A DNA stretch of 64,000 nt, from contig CALFWZ010000020.1 in assembly GCA_937928405.1 (NCBI GenBank), positions 1-64,000 of the forward strand, in the 5' to 3' direction. The translations under genes and the position numbers were made by a program. Origin of the DNA: an uncultured Saprospiraceae bacterium. GTDB taxonomy: Bacteria > Bacteroidota > Bacteroidia > Chitinophagales > Saprospiraceae. The notes below the pieces were generated by a model. It did no database searches and had not been told where the DNA came from. It saw only the letters and a list, made by a program, of their open reading frames with translations. Each line of letters starts with the position of its first letter. Within the stretch, counting starts at the first letter, position 1. Positions 8,880-16,672 of this stretch are shown one piece after another.

Positions 8880-8887
8880 CAAACATA
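8880..8887 (-). promoter_or_regulatory. Candidate -7 box of the mre operon promoter
   Basis: On the minus strand this reads TATGTTTG, matching the Bacteroidota -7 consensus TAnnTTTG, 75 bp upstream of the mreB start. No clear TTTG -33 box is visible at the right distance, so confidence is limited. Confidence 0.4.
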
Positions 8888-9046
8888 TTAAAAAAATATA
8901 TGCTATGAAAAAATACATTTCATCTCGCAATTTGCAAAAGAAAACAAATTTTGTCTAAATTAATAAATTATTCCCAGCTTATAATCAGAAGTGGTGCAAA
9001 AAAAGGGGATCATGAGGTTTTAAGGTTATGAAGTTGGATGAAATCC

Positions 9047-10318
9047 CTACATTCCTACCGTTAATTCCCAAAAATCTTCTTTTCGAAAATATTTTTGTGC
9101 TAAGTCCCTCAATTCCTGTGGAGAAATATGCTGAATGGTTTTTACCAAATTCTCAAAATGATGCTCTGGCACTCCTTCCGAAACAGTTTCTTTCACTACA
9201 TTGATAATATTAAGAGGTCCATCCAGCATCGTCAATAAACTTCCCAATAAATAATTACGGACCATTCGTAATTCTTTTTCGCTCATTAAATCGTTTTGCA
9301 AGACCTCCATCTCGTGATAAATCTCTTTGACCGTTTTTTGAGTTAGTTCATTACTGACTTCTGTTCCGACATAAAAATAACCATCGAACATCATCGTATC
9401 CATGGAAGAAAAAATATTATAGGTATAGCCTTTTTTCTCTCGAATATTCACCATTAATCTAGAACCAAAATAGCCGCCAAAAATCGTGTTGAGGACATAC
9501 ATTCCATGAAAATCTGGGTGGGCCCGATTAAATAATTTACGTCCAATACGAACGGCCGTCTGAACCGTATCAGAATGATGGAGATGTTCTTTTCTCACCC
9601 TAGTCGGCAGTTCCGGAAAAGGGACTCTTTCTCTTTTGGGTCCTTGAGGAATTTCTCCTAAATATTGATCTAGTTTTTTTAGTACATCATCATCAATTTT
9701 GCCACTTAAAAATATGATAGTATTGCCGGCAACCATACTTTTTTGATGATGCTTTATCAAGTCTTTACGATCCAATTGTTCATAAAGCATTGGTTCACTA
9801 TTATATCCGTAGGGATGCTCTTTACCGAAAATATTTTCTGTAATAACCCGGTAAGCAACCGTATCATTTTTGGACAAATCAATTTTTAATCGCTGCTGAC
9901 TATTGGCAATAAATGCGTCTATTTCTTCTTGCGGAAAACTAGGTTCACAAATTATTTCGCCTAATAAGGGAAGCAACGCATCTAGATGTTTACTAAGACT
10001 ATAGAATGTAATATTGGTTGTGTCAAGATTAACTGGAATACTAATCGTACCACCATAAAAATCTATTTGTTCTGCAATCTCGGAAGCCGATGTCTGTCCG
10101 GTACCTTCTTTGAGTAATCGAGCGGTAGAACGAGCCACCATTTTTTTATCTTCAAATGGACGACCTGAAAAAAAGACTATTTCAATTTTGACAATATCCT
10201 GTGTCCCCATGCTAATCGTGTGAACTGGAATATTATTTCTTAGGTGGTATACCGTTGCTTTAGGCAATAACAAATTATCAGCCGCTCTTATCGGCGGTGG
10301 TGTTTTTCGGTCGAGCAT
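9047..10318 (-). CDS. M16-family (pitrilysin-like) protein, non-catalytic type
   Basis: A 423-residue protein with the two-domain M16B fold. The inverted zinc motif HxxEH expected near residue 63 is replaced: the aligned segment is VARSTARLLKEGTG, so both His and the Glu are lost (R63, A66, R67). The C-terminal R/Y region that helps substrate binding in the partner subunit is kept (GSRLMVNIREKKGYTYNI). This is the pattern of the inactive subunit of heterodimeric M16 peptidases, which are usually encoded beside the active subunit. No active partner is in the window. There is no signal peptide, so a cytoplasmic location is likely. Its promoter may include TAATTTTG at 10368-10375 (minus strand). 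Confidence 0.85.
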   Translation of the reverse strand: MLDRKTPPPIRAADNLLLPKATVYHLRNNIPVHTISMGTQDIVKIEIVFFSGRPFEDKKMVARSTARLLKEGTGQTSASEIAEQIDFYGGTISIPVNLDTTNITFYSLSKHLDALLPLLGEIICEPSFPQEEIDAFIANSQQRLKIDLSKNDTVAYRVITENIFGKEHPYGYNSEPMLYEQLDRKDLIKHHQKSMVAGNTIIFLSGKIDDDVLKKLDQYLGEIPQGPKRERVPFPELPTRVRKEHLHHSDTVQTAVRIGRKLFNRAHPDFHGMYVLNTIFGGYFGSRLMVNIREKKGYTYNIFSSMDTMMFDGYFYVGTEVSNELTQKTVKEIYHEMEVLQNDLMSEKELRMVRNYLLGSLLTMLDGPLNIINVVKETVSEGVPEHHFENLVKTIQHISPQELRDLAQKYFRKEDFWELTVGM

Positions 10319-10415
10319 ACTATATTTGATAAATAAGTTAGTAAGTACTTAGGTGAAAATCAGAAGGCAAAATTACGATAAGGATCGTTAAAATAGTAAC
10401 ATACCGTAAATTACC

Positions 10416-10577
10416 TAGTTCGTCGGGCTTTAAACAAATGACATCTTAGGCGAGACTATTTTGGAATCAAACGATGCACGAAGAAGAAGGATAGCCGTAG
10501 CTACCCGACTGATGAGTAAAGAAGTGTGATTTCAGAAGAGGCCGTATGGTGTTAGGTATTTATAGCCCGACGCACTA
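10416..10577. repeat. 162-bp structured intergenic element between M16 gene and dnaN
   Basis: An outer inverted repeat, 10416-10434 with 10559-10577 (17 of 19 bases), encloses further nested pairings: 10441-10451 with 10541-10552, and 10459-10469 with 10527-10537. The last pairs at every position if two G-U wobbles are allowed. A small central hairpin sits near 10489-10504. No ORF is present. The nested layout means the whole element could fold as one long RNA hairpin. It may be a MITE-like repeat or a structured RNA; I see only one copy in the window. Confidence 0.6.
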
Positions 10578-10651
10578 ACTATTCTACCCAATAGATTCAT
10601 TTTATCCACAACGTGTTGGTATTTAGGGTATAAAAAGTAAGGAATTAGCTG

Positions 10652-10659
10652 TATTTTTG
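10652..10659 (+). promoter_or_regulatory. Candidate -7 box for dnaN
   Basis: TATTTTTG matches the TAnnTTTG consensus 31 bp before the dnaN ATG at 10690. A -33 box is not evident at the normal 19-21 base distance. Confidence 0.4.
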
Positions 10660-10689
10660 TCATTCATAAATAAAACCTTACAGCACAAT

Positions 10690-11808
10690 ATGAAGTTTAG
10701 TGTATCCTCTTCCGACTTACTAAAGCATTTACAGGTTGCCAACGGAGCAATCGGTTCTAATCCAGTATTACCTATTCTGGAGGATTTTCTTTTCACTATT
10801 GAAAATAAAAAATTAACCATCTCCGCTACGGACTTAGAAACTTCCATTCGGACGACGATCGACGTAAATGCCGACAAAGATGGTGTCGTGGCGATTCCTG
10901 CTCGTATATTACTGGATACGTTAAAGGAGTTACCTCAACAGCCTATTACTTTTGAAGTAAATGAAGAAAATTTTGGCATTCAGATTACCTCCCATTACGG
11001 TAAATATAAACTAGCTGGAGAAGATGGTGGTGATTATCCAAATATCCCAGAGCCAGAAGAAGTAGACACCGTGCAGGTATCTTCAGAAAAACTAGCCAAG
11101 GCCATTAACAAGACGCTTTTTGCTACTAGTTCTGACGAACTACGGCCAGCTATGACCGGTGTTTACGTACAGGTTGACTTTAGCAAGATGATCTTTGTAG
11201 CCACGGATGCACACAAATTGGTGAAGTACGATTTTGAAGAAGCGAAAGGAGAGGTTTCTACCAGTTTTATCATTCCTAAAAAAGCACTGACCCTTCTAAA
11301 AAATGCGCTTTCCAGCAAGGAAGATCCCGTCAAAATGTCTTTTAACAAAGCCAATGCTTTTTTCTCTTTTGGAGAAATAAACATGGTTTGTCGATTAATT
11401 GATGCTAGATACCCTGATTATAATGCGGTAATTCCCAAAGAGAATCCACATTTACTAGTTGCTAACCGGATGGACTTTTTGACGTCGCTTAAGCGTATTG
11501 CGATCTACGCCAATAAAACAACCAATCAGGTAATTCTTAATATCAATGATGGTAGTCTAACTGTTTCTGCCCAAGATTTGGATTTTTCTAACGAAGCAAC
11601 GGAGCAGCTTAACTGCACCTACGAAGGCGAACCACTAACGATTGGTTTTAACGCTAAATTTTTAATTGAAATGTTGAATGTGTTAGAGAGCGAAGAAATA
11701 AAGATGGAGTTATCTACACCAACCCGTGCAGGAATTCTCTTACCTAGTGAAGAGGAAGATGGCGAACACATTATGATGCTAGTAATGCCCGTCATGTTAA
11801 GCAATTAA
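10690..11808 (+). CDS. dnaN: DNA polymerase III sliding clamp (beta subunit)
   Basis: The ring-shaped processivity factor that tethers DNA polymerase III to DNA. The ATG at 10690 (MKFSVSSSDLLKHLQ) is chosen over one at 10657 because the family begins exactly here, giving 372 residues with three clamp domains. Recognisable stretches include NPVLPILEDFLF, DGGDYPNIP, LRPAMTGVYVQ, DAHKLVKYDF and the C-terminal hydrophobic end MMLVMPVMLSN, which forms part of the partner-binding pocket region. The next gene starts 2 bp after its stop, so dnaN probably heads an operon with a lipoprotein gene and nadD. Confidence 0.96.
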   Translation: MKFSVSSSDLLKHLQVANGAIGSNPVLPILEDFLFTIENKKLTISATDLETSIRTTIDVNADKDGVVAIPARILLDTLKELPQQPITFEVNEENFGIQITSHYGKYKLAGEDGGDYPNIPEPEEVDTVQVSSEKLAKAINKTLFATSSDELRPAMTGVYVQVDFSKMIFVATDAHKLVKYDFEEAKGEVSTSFIIPKKALTLLKNALSSKEDPVKMSFNKANAFFSFGEINMVCRLIDARYPDYNAVIPKENPHLLVANRMDFLTSLKRIAIYANKTTNQVILNINDGSLTVSAQDLDFSNEATEQLNCTYEGEPLTIGFNAKFLIEMLNVLESEEIKMELSTPTRAGILLPSEEEDGEHIMMLVMPVMLSN

Positions 11809-11810
11809 AA

Positions 11811-12245
11811 ATGAAAAGGGATTACATCTTATTTTTATCTTGGCTTTTAATGTTTGCCTTTACTAGTTGCCAAAATGATCCCCCGTTGCCGAAGGAACCC
11901 GACGCTGTCGTAAAACAGTGGCAGGAATGGATTAATAAAAATAAATTTACCCAAGCTAAACAACTCAGCACCGAAAACGCTCAGGAATGGATTGACTGGA
12001 TTGGTCAGGTACTCAAAGAAGGAAACGTTACGGAAGAAACGACTTCTATTTTTCAGCATATTGATTGTAAAGTTAAAGGAGCAGAAGCTACCTGTTTCTG
12101 TCAAATTGAAGAAATGGGTGAGTTCTTTTTAGATACTTTTTTTTTAGTAAAAGAAAAAGACCAATGGCTGATAAATATTCCCGAAGCGGAGTTAGAAAGT
12201 TCTAGTACACTCGATTCTCTTTTTCAAATTTTACAAGAAGAATAG
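11811..12245 (+). CDS. Small lipoprotein of DUF4878-like type
   Basis: A 144-residue protein with signal peptide and lipobox FTSC (Cys20). The mature part begins with a helical segment PDAVVKQWQEWINKNKFTQAKQ followed by a short mixed alpha/beta domain, which resembles the DUF4878/NTF2-like lipoproteins common in Bacteroidota; that assignment is tentative. It contains a CFC motif near residue 100 of no known role. It starts 2 bp after dnaN and ends 31 bp before nadD, so it is probably co-transcribed with both, with no obvious functional link. Confidence 0.65.
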   Translation: MKRDYILFLSWLLMFAFTSCQNDPPLPKEPDAVVKQWQEWINKNKFTQAKQLSTENAQEWIDWIGQVLKEGNVTEETTSIFQHIDCKVKGAEATCFCQIEEMGEFFLDTFFLVKEKDQWLINIPEAELESSSTLDSLFQILQEE

Positions 12246-12276
12246 TCTTTATTCTAATAAACACACCCTCACTACT

Positions 12277-12852
12277 ATGAAGACAGGATTGTTTTTTGGT
12301 TCTTTCAACCCTGTACACGTTGGCCATATGATCATTGCCAATTTTATGGCAACCCAGACTGACCTACAGGAAGTCTGGATGGTCGTGTCGCCACAGAATC
12401 CTTTTAAGACCAAAAAGTCCCTTGCCAAAGACCACGACCGACTACATTTAGTCCATTTAGCTATTGGCGATAATATGCGTATCAGGGCCTCTAACATTGA
12501 GTTCGATTTACCAAAGCCTTCTTATACGATTGATACGCTCACCTTCCTGAAAGAAAAATTTCAAAAAAAAGAATTTGCCTTAATTATGGGAGGAGATAAT
12601 TTGGGTAATTTTCATAAATGGAAAAACTACGAACAGATTCTTGCCAACCACGAAATTTACGTTTACAAACGCCCTCAGTACGAGCTTGGAGATCTCGCGG
12701 ACCATCCTAAAATAAAAATTATGGAGGCTCCACTAATGCAAATATCGGCCAGTTATATTCGTCGATGTATTCAGCAAAATCAGTCCATTCAATATCTAGT
12801 CCCAGAGGCCGTTTTTGAATACATCAATAATACTAGACTTTATCGATCCTGA
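12277..12852 (+). CDS. nadD: Nicotinate-nucleotide adenylyltransferase
   Basis: Joins nicotinate mononucleotide and ATP to give deamido-NAD in NAD biosynthesis. The nucleotidyltransferase signature GSFNPVHVGH (residues 8-17, with H14xGH17) and the second motif ISASYIRR (about 156-163) are intact. Length of 191 residues is typical of bacterial NadD. It is the third gene of the dnaN group. The start ATG fits the family N terminus (MKTGLFFGSFNP). Confidence 0.94.
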   Translation: MKTGLFFGSFNPVHVGHMIIANFMATQTDLQEVWMVVSPQNPFKTKKSLAKDHDRLHLVHLAIGDNMRIRASNIEFDLPKPSYTIDTLTFLKEKFQKKEFALIMGGDNLGNFHKWKNYEQILANHEIYVYKRPQYELGDLADHPKIKIMEAPLMQISASYIRRCIQQNQSIQYLVPEAVFEYINNTRLYRS

Positions 12853-13020
12853 TCTTTTTCATTCAATCTACGACAGAACGCTTAAAAAACGTAGAATCAG
12901 ACAATAACCAAGAGCGAAAAAGGTTATTTTTATATCTCTTTATATCTAAGTACACGGTGTACTAAGCTAAGTGTTTTGAACACTAATCAATCTTTTTCTT
13001 TTTTAATAAAACTTTATAGA

Positions 13021-15354
13021 ATGATCAGATGGGTACTATACGCTTCGATCTTTATTATTTCGTCTCTACTTAGTATTGGCAGTAATGCCCAAGAACCTTT
13101 AAAAATCGGTCAGTGGCAATCGCATTATGCGTATCAATTTGGCACTTTTGTCGCACAGAGTCCTACGCATGTTTTCTATGGAAATACGCAGGGAATGCTA
13201 AAAATAGAAAAAGAATCTCGTGAAATTGAACGTCTTTCTACCGTAAGCGGACTCAGTGAATCTGGAATGGGTATCATAAAATATGATCCTTTTAACGAAC
13301 TGCTCGTCGCAACTTATTTTAATGGAAATATTGATTTTATCCATGAAGATGGTGGACTTGACAACCTTCCTTTTATTGCTACCAGTATTTTTTTAGGAGA
13401 CAAGTCCATTAACGATATTCTAATTGAAACAGATTCAACTGCCTATCTATCCATGGGATTTGGTCTTAAAATTTTAAACATTAGAGATCAGGAATTTGGT
13501 GACGAAACAAGAGCGGGAATACCTTTTAATCAAACAGCCGTTTTTAACAATCACCTCTATGCAGCCACCGAAGAAGGGATCTATCGAATAACGCTCGATG
13601 GTTCAAAAAATATTCAAGACTTTAATTCATGGACACATTTAGCAGGAGCAGGAGGATTTCCACTTGATTACAGCACCAATAATATTGCTAGGTATAAGAA
13701 TGAGCTATATTTCGATATCAACGATACTATTTTCCGTTATGATGAAACCAATCTTACCAACCTTTATTTTTCAGAAAACCTAACTCCTACCTACATGACC
13801 ACCGAAGGCCCACATCTACTCGTGGGTATGTCTTGTTTTAATGAATCCACCAATAGAACTTGTAATGGAAGCGCTTTATTTTTCAACGAAGAAACACTTG
13901 TAAAAACCATTTCTTCCAACAGTGGTTGTATCAATCGTCCAACCTATGGCGTAGAAGATGCTCAGGGACGAGTCTTCTTTGCTGACGCATGGGACGGATT
14001 TCGGCTAACGGAAATCGGAGAAAATGATTGTAATACTTTTAGGGTCAATTCTCCCGCTCATCTTTTAGCCAATCAACTCGTGTTAAATGGTGAAGAACTT
14101 TGGGTGGTTCCCGAAGTACTTATTCCACAACTGGCGTTTAATGACCGGGGATTTTATAGCTATATAGAAGGCGTTTGGAAGAATTATAATACCCTTAATT
14201 ATGCTAATCTAAATGACGTAAAAGGGATTTACCGAGTTGCGGTCAGTCCAGATAATAGCGAGGTTTTTTTTGGTACTCGCTGGAACAATGGTCTCTTTAA
14301 GCTAAACCGAGAAACAGATGAGATCACCGTCTTCAGCAACGACGAAGCCAAACTCAAACCGTCTGCTGATGCGACACGGACTCGAGTAACAGGACTTGCC
14401 TATGATGAACAAAATATTTTATGGATTGGTAATCATACCGAAGCAGCAAAAGGATTAATTGCCCTCAAACCGGATGGTGAATTTACCGATGATTTTTTAA
14501 GTCTACCTTCCCGCAGCATTCGTCAGATATTGGTAGATAATGAGGGATATCTCTGGATTGCGACAGACAATCTCGGCGTTGTGGTTTATGATTATGCAGG
14601 TACGGTTGATGATCCTGGAGATGATAATTTTCGATCTATTACCACCAACAATAGTGTGTTACCATCTAATGACGTAATTTGTTTGGAGCAGGATTTGGAT
14701 GGCGGCATTTGGGTTGGAACTAGAAATGGAGCGGTTGTTTTTGAATGTCAGGGCGACCCACTCAATTCAGATTGTAGAGGTAGTCATCCCAGAGTAGTGG
14801 TTAATGATATTCCTGCCTTATTATTGGATGAAACGATTGTCAATACGATTGCCGTTGATGCCGCCAATCGCAAATGGTTTGGAACGCGAAGTGGTCTTTT
14901 TGTCCAATCACCAGATGGGTCGGAGCGACTAGCAACCTTTGACAAGGATAATTCTCCCATTTTTGACAATATCATCAATGATATTGCTATCAATCAAAAT
15001 ACAGGACTGGTTTATATTTCTACTGGAAAAGGAATTATTTCGCTTAGAACCGATGCAGCGGGTATTAATCAAAACCACAGTAGTAAGATTACGGTATTCC
15101 CCAACCCCGTGCGTCCCGACTATGATGGTCCCATCGCACTCAAAGGGTTTGCCAGAGATGCGGATATAAAAATTACGGATATCAGTGGGCGGTTGGTTTA
15201 TGAAACAACGGCACTAGGAGGTCAAGCGATTTGGGATGGACGAGATTATAACGGACGAAGAGCCAATTCAGGGGTTTATCTAGTTTATGCGACTCGTACC
15301 AGTAATCGGGATGTACCTTCGGCAGTAGTGACTAAGATACTGTTGATGAATTAA
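13021..15354 (+). CDS. porZ: PorZ-like T9SS protein with two beta-propellers
   Basis: PorZ is a surface component of the type IX secretion attachment complex that supplies anionic lipopolysaccharide to the sortase. This 777-residue protein has a signal peptide ending GSNAQ, an N-terminal propeller with the family-typical opening IGQWQSHYAYQ and LSTVSGLSESG, a second propeller with two-component-regulator-type repeats (IWIGNHTEAAKG, LWIATDNLGVVVYD, IWVGTRNGAVVF), and a C-terminal sorting-like domain (VFPNPVRPDYDGPIALKGF to the end). The length closely matches P. gingivalis PorZ. A TTG at 12976 would add 15 residues; the ATG at 13021 begins the signal peptide cleanly. Its stop overlaps the convergent bshA stop. 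Confidence 0.88.
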   Translation: MIRWVLYASIFIISSLLSIGSNAQEPLKIGQWQSHYAYQFGTFVAQSPTHVFYGNTQGMLKIEKESREIERLSTVSGLSESGMGIIKYDPFNELLVATYFNGNIDFIHEDGGLDNLPFIATSIFLGDKSINDILIETDSTAYLSMGFGLKILNIRDQEFGDETRAGIPFNQTAVFNNHLYAATEEGIYRITLDGSKNIQDFNSWTHLAGAGGFPLDYSTNNIARYKNELYFDINDTIFRYDETNLTNLYFSENLTPTYMTTEGPHLLVGMSCFNESTNRTCNGSALFFNEETLVKTISSNSGCINRPTYGVEDAQGRVFFADAWDGFRLTEIGENDCNTFRVNSPAHLLANQLVLNGEELWVVPEVLIPQLAFNDRGFYSYIEGVWKNYNTLNYANLNDVKGIYRVAVSPDNSEVFFGTRWNNGLFKLNRETDEITVFSNDEAKLKPSADATRTRVTGLAYDEQNILWIGNHTEAAKGLIALKPDGEFTDDFLSLPSRSIRQILVDNEGYLWIATDNLGVVVYDYAGTVDDPGDDNFRSITTNNSVLPSNDVICLEQDLDGGIWVGTRNGAVVFECQGDPLNSDCRGSHPRVVVNDIPALLLDETIVNTIAVDAANRKWFGTRSGLFVQSPDGSERLATFDKDNSPIFDNIINDIAINQNTGLVYISTGKGIISLRTDAAGINQNHSSKITVFPNPVRPDYDGPIALKGFARDADIKITDISGRLVYETTALGGQAIWDGRDYNGRRANSGVYLVYATRTSNRDVPSAVVTKILLMN

Positions 15355-16520
15355 CCCTTAGCTATGCTTTTTTTTACTTGGGGTTTGGTATAAACGCTTT
15401 CTCGGATAATTCTTTCGTAATACGCCTCATATTGGGGTAGAATAGCTGCCAATTCAAAACTACGAGCCTGCTTCAACGCATTCGCTCTGAATTTTTGCAA
15501 TAAGGCATCATCTTCCAATAATTTGAAGGTATTTTTTGCCATATCATCAACATCCCCCACCTCGCTGAGAAAACCAGTTTCATTATGAATATTGACTTCT
15601 GGAATTCCTCCCGCGTTGGAAGAGATCACCGGAACTTCACAAGACATGGCTTCCAAAGCCGCTAGGCCAAAACTTTCACTAGAAGAGGGCATAATAAATA
15701 AATCGGAGACCGCTAATAATTCTTCAACAGCATCTTGTTTTCCTAAGAACCGAATACCATCACAGAGTTTTTCTTCTCTACACAATACCTCCATTGCGCG
15801 ACGTTCGGGGCCATCTCCTACTAATAATAATTTAGTGGGTATTCGTTTAGCGACTCTTTTGTAGACTTGTAGTACATCCTCTACTCTTTTTACTTTTCGG
15901 AAATTAGAAATATGAATTAGTAATTTTTCTCCATCTGGCGCAATCGCTTTTTTGAAATGATCTTTATTTTTTTTAGTAAATCGATCAAAATCGATAAAAT
16001 TGTAGATCACTTCGATTTCTTTTTCGATTTCAAAACTATCATAGGTTTGCTGACGCAGACTTTTAGAAACTGCTGTAACTCCATCCGATTTATTAATAGA
16101 AAAGGCCACAACGGGTGCAAAGGCTGGATTTTGGCCTACCAAGGTAATATCCGTTCCATGCAAGGTCGTGATGGTCGGGACGTAGCGGCCTTGAGACAAG
16201 AGAATTTTTTTTGCCATGTAGGCTACTGCTGCGTGGGGAATTGCGTAATGAACGTGTAATAGGTCTAGGTTTTCGTATTGCACCACATCTACCATTTTAC
16301 TCGCTAATGCGGTATCATAGGGAGGATATTCAAATAAAGGATAATCTGCCGCATTTACTTCGTGATAGAAGACATTCTCCTGAAAAGCGTTTAATCTCGC
16401 TGGTTGACGATAAGTAATAAAGTGGATTTGGTGTCCTTTAGCAGCCAAACCTTTACCAAGTTCCGTGGCTACTACACCACTACCTCCATAGGTTGGATAA
16501 CATACGATGCCTATTTTCAT
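15351..16520 (-). CDS. bshA: N-acetyl-alpha-D-glucosaminyl L-malate synthase (bacillithiol pathway)
   Basis: First enzyme of bacillithiol synthesis, joining GlcNAc from UDP-GlcNAc to L-malate. A 389-residue GT4 retaining glycosyltransferase with GT-B fold. Family-specific N terminus KIGIVCYPTYGGSGVVATEL, the acceptor-domain stretch LLHVHYAIPHAA, and the donor-site motif SSSESFGLAALEAMSCEVPV (E-x7-E) are all present. Its 3' end overlaps the convergent porZ stop by 4 bases. The gene follows a large T9SS cargo gene after a hairpin terminator, so it likely has its own promoter. bshB and bshC are not in the window. Confidence 0.93.
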   Translation of the reverse strand: MKIGIVCYPTYGGSGVVATELGKGLAAKGHQIHFITYRQPARLNAFQENVFYHEVNAADYPLFEYPPYDTALASKMVDVVQYENLDLLHVHYAIPHAAVAYMAKKILLSQGRYVPTITTLHGTDITLVGQNPAFAPVVAFSINKSDGVTAVSKSLRQQTYDSFEIEKEIEVIYNFIDFDRFTKKNKDHFKKAIAPDGEKLLIHISNFRKVKRVEDVLQVYKRVAKRIPTKLLLVGDGPERRAMEVLCREEKLCDGIRFLGKQDAVEELLAVSDLFIMPSSSESFGLAALEAMSCEVPVISSNAGGIPEVNIHNETGFLSEVGDVDDMAKNTFKLLEDDALLQKFRANALKQARSFELAAILPQYEAYYERIIRESVYTKPQVKKSIAKG

Positions 16521-16607
16521 ATTTTGTCTTTTTTCTAAAAGCTTTTCCGTCCTTTGTAATAGATTTTTGGGGTAAAAGGTTCAGCTTTGAGGGGAGGAAA
16601 ATTAAAA

Positions 16608-16650
16608 GTGGCTACCGTTGCCATAACGATAGCCACCTTCCTATTTTTTT
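16608..16650. terminator. Hairpin terminator, usable on both strands
   Basis: Arms 16608-16619 and 16625-16636 pair at 11 of 12 bases around a short loop. A T-rich run follows on the plus strand (to 16650) and a TTTTAATTTT run on the minus strand, where it would end the large T9SS cargo gene upstream of bshA. Confidence 0.75.
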
Positions 16651-16672
16651 ATTCAGATTATTTCAGATATTT

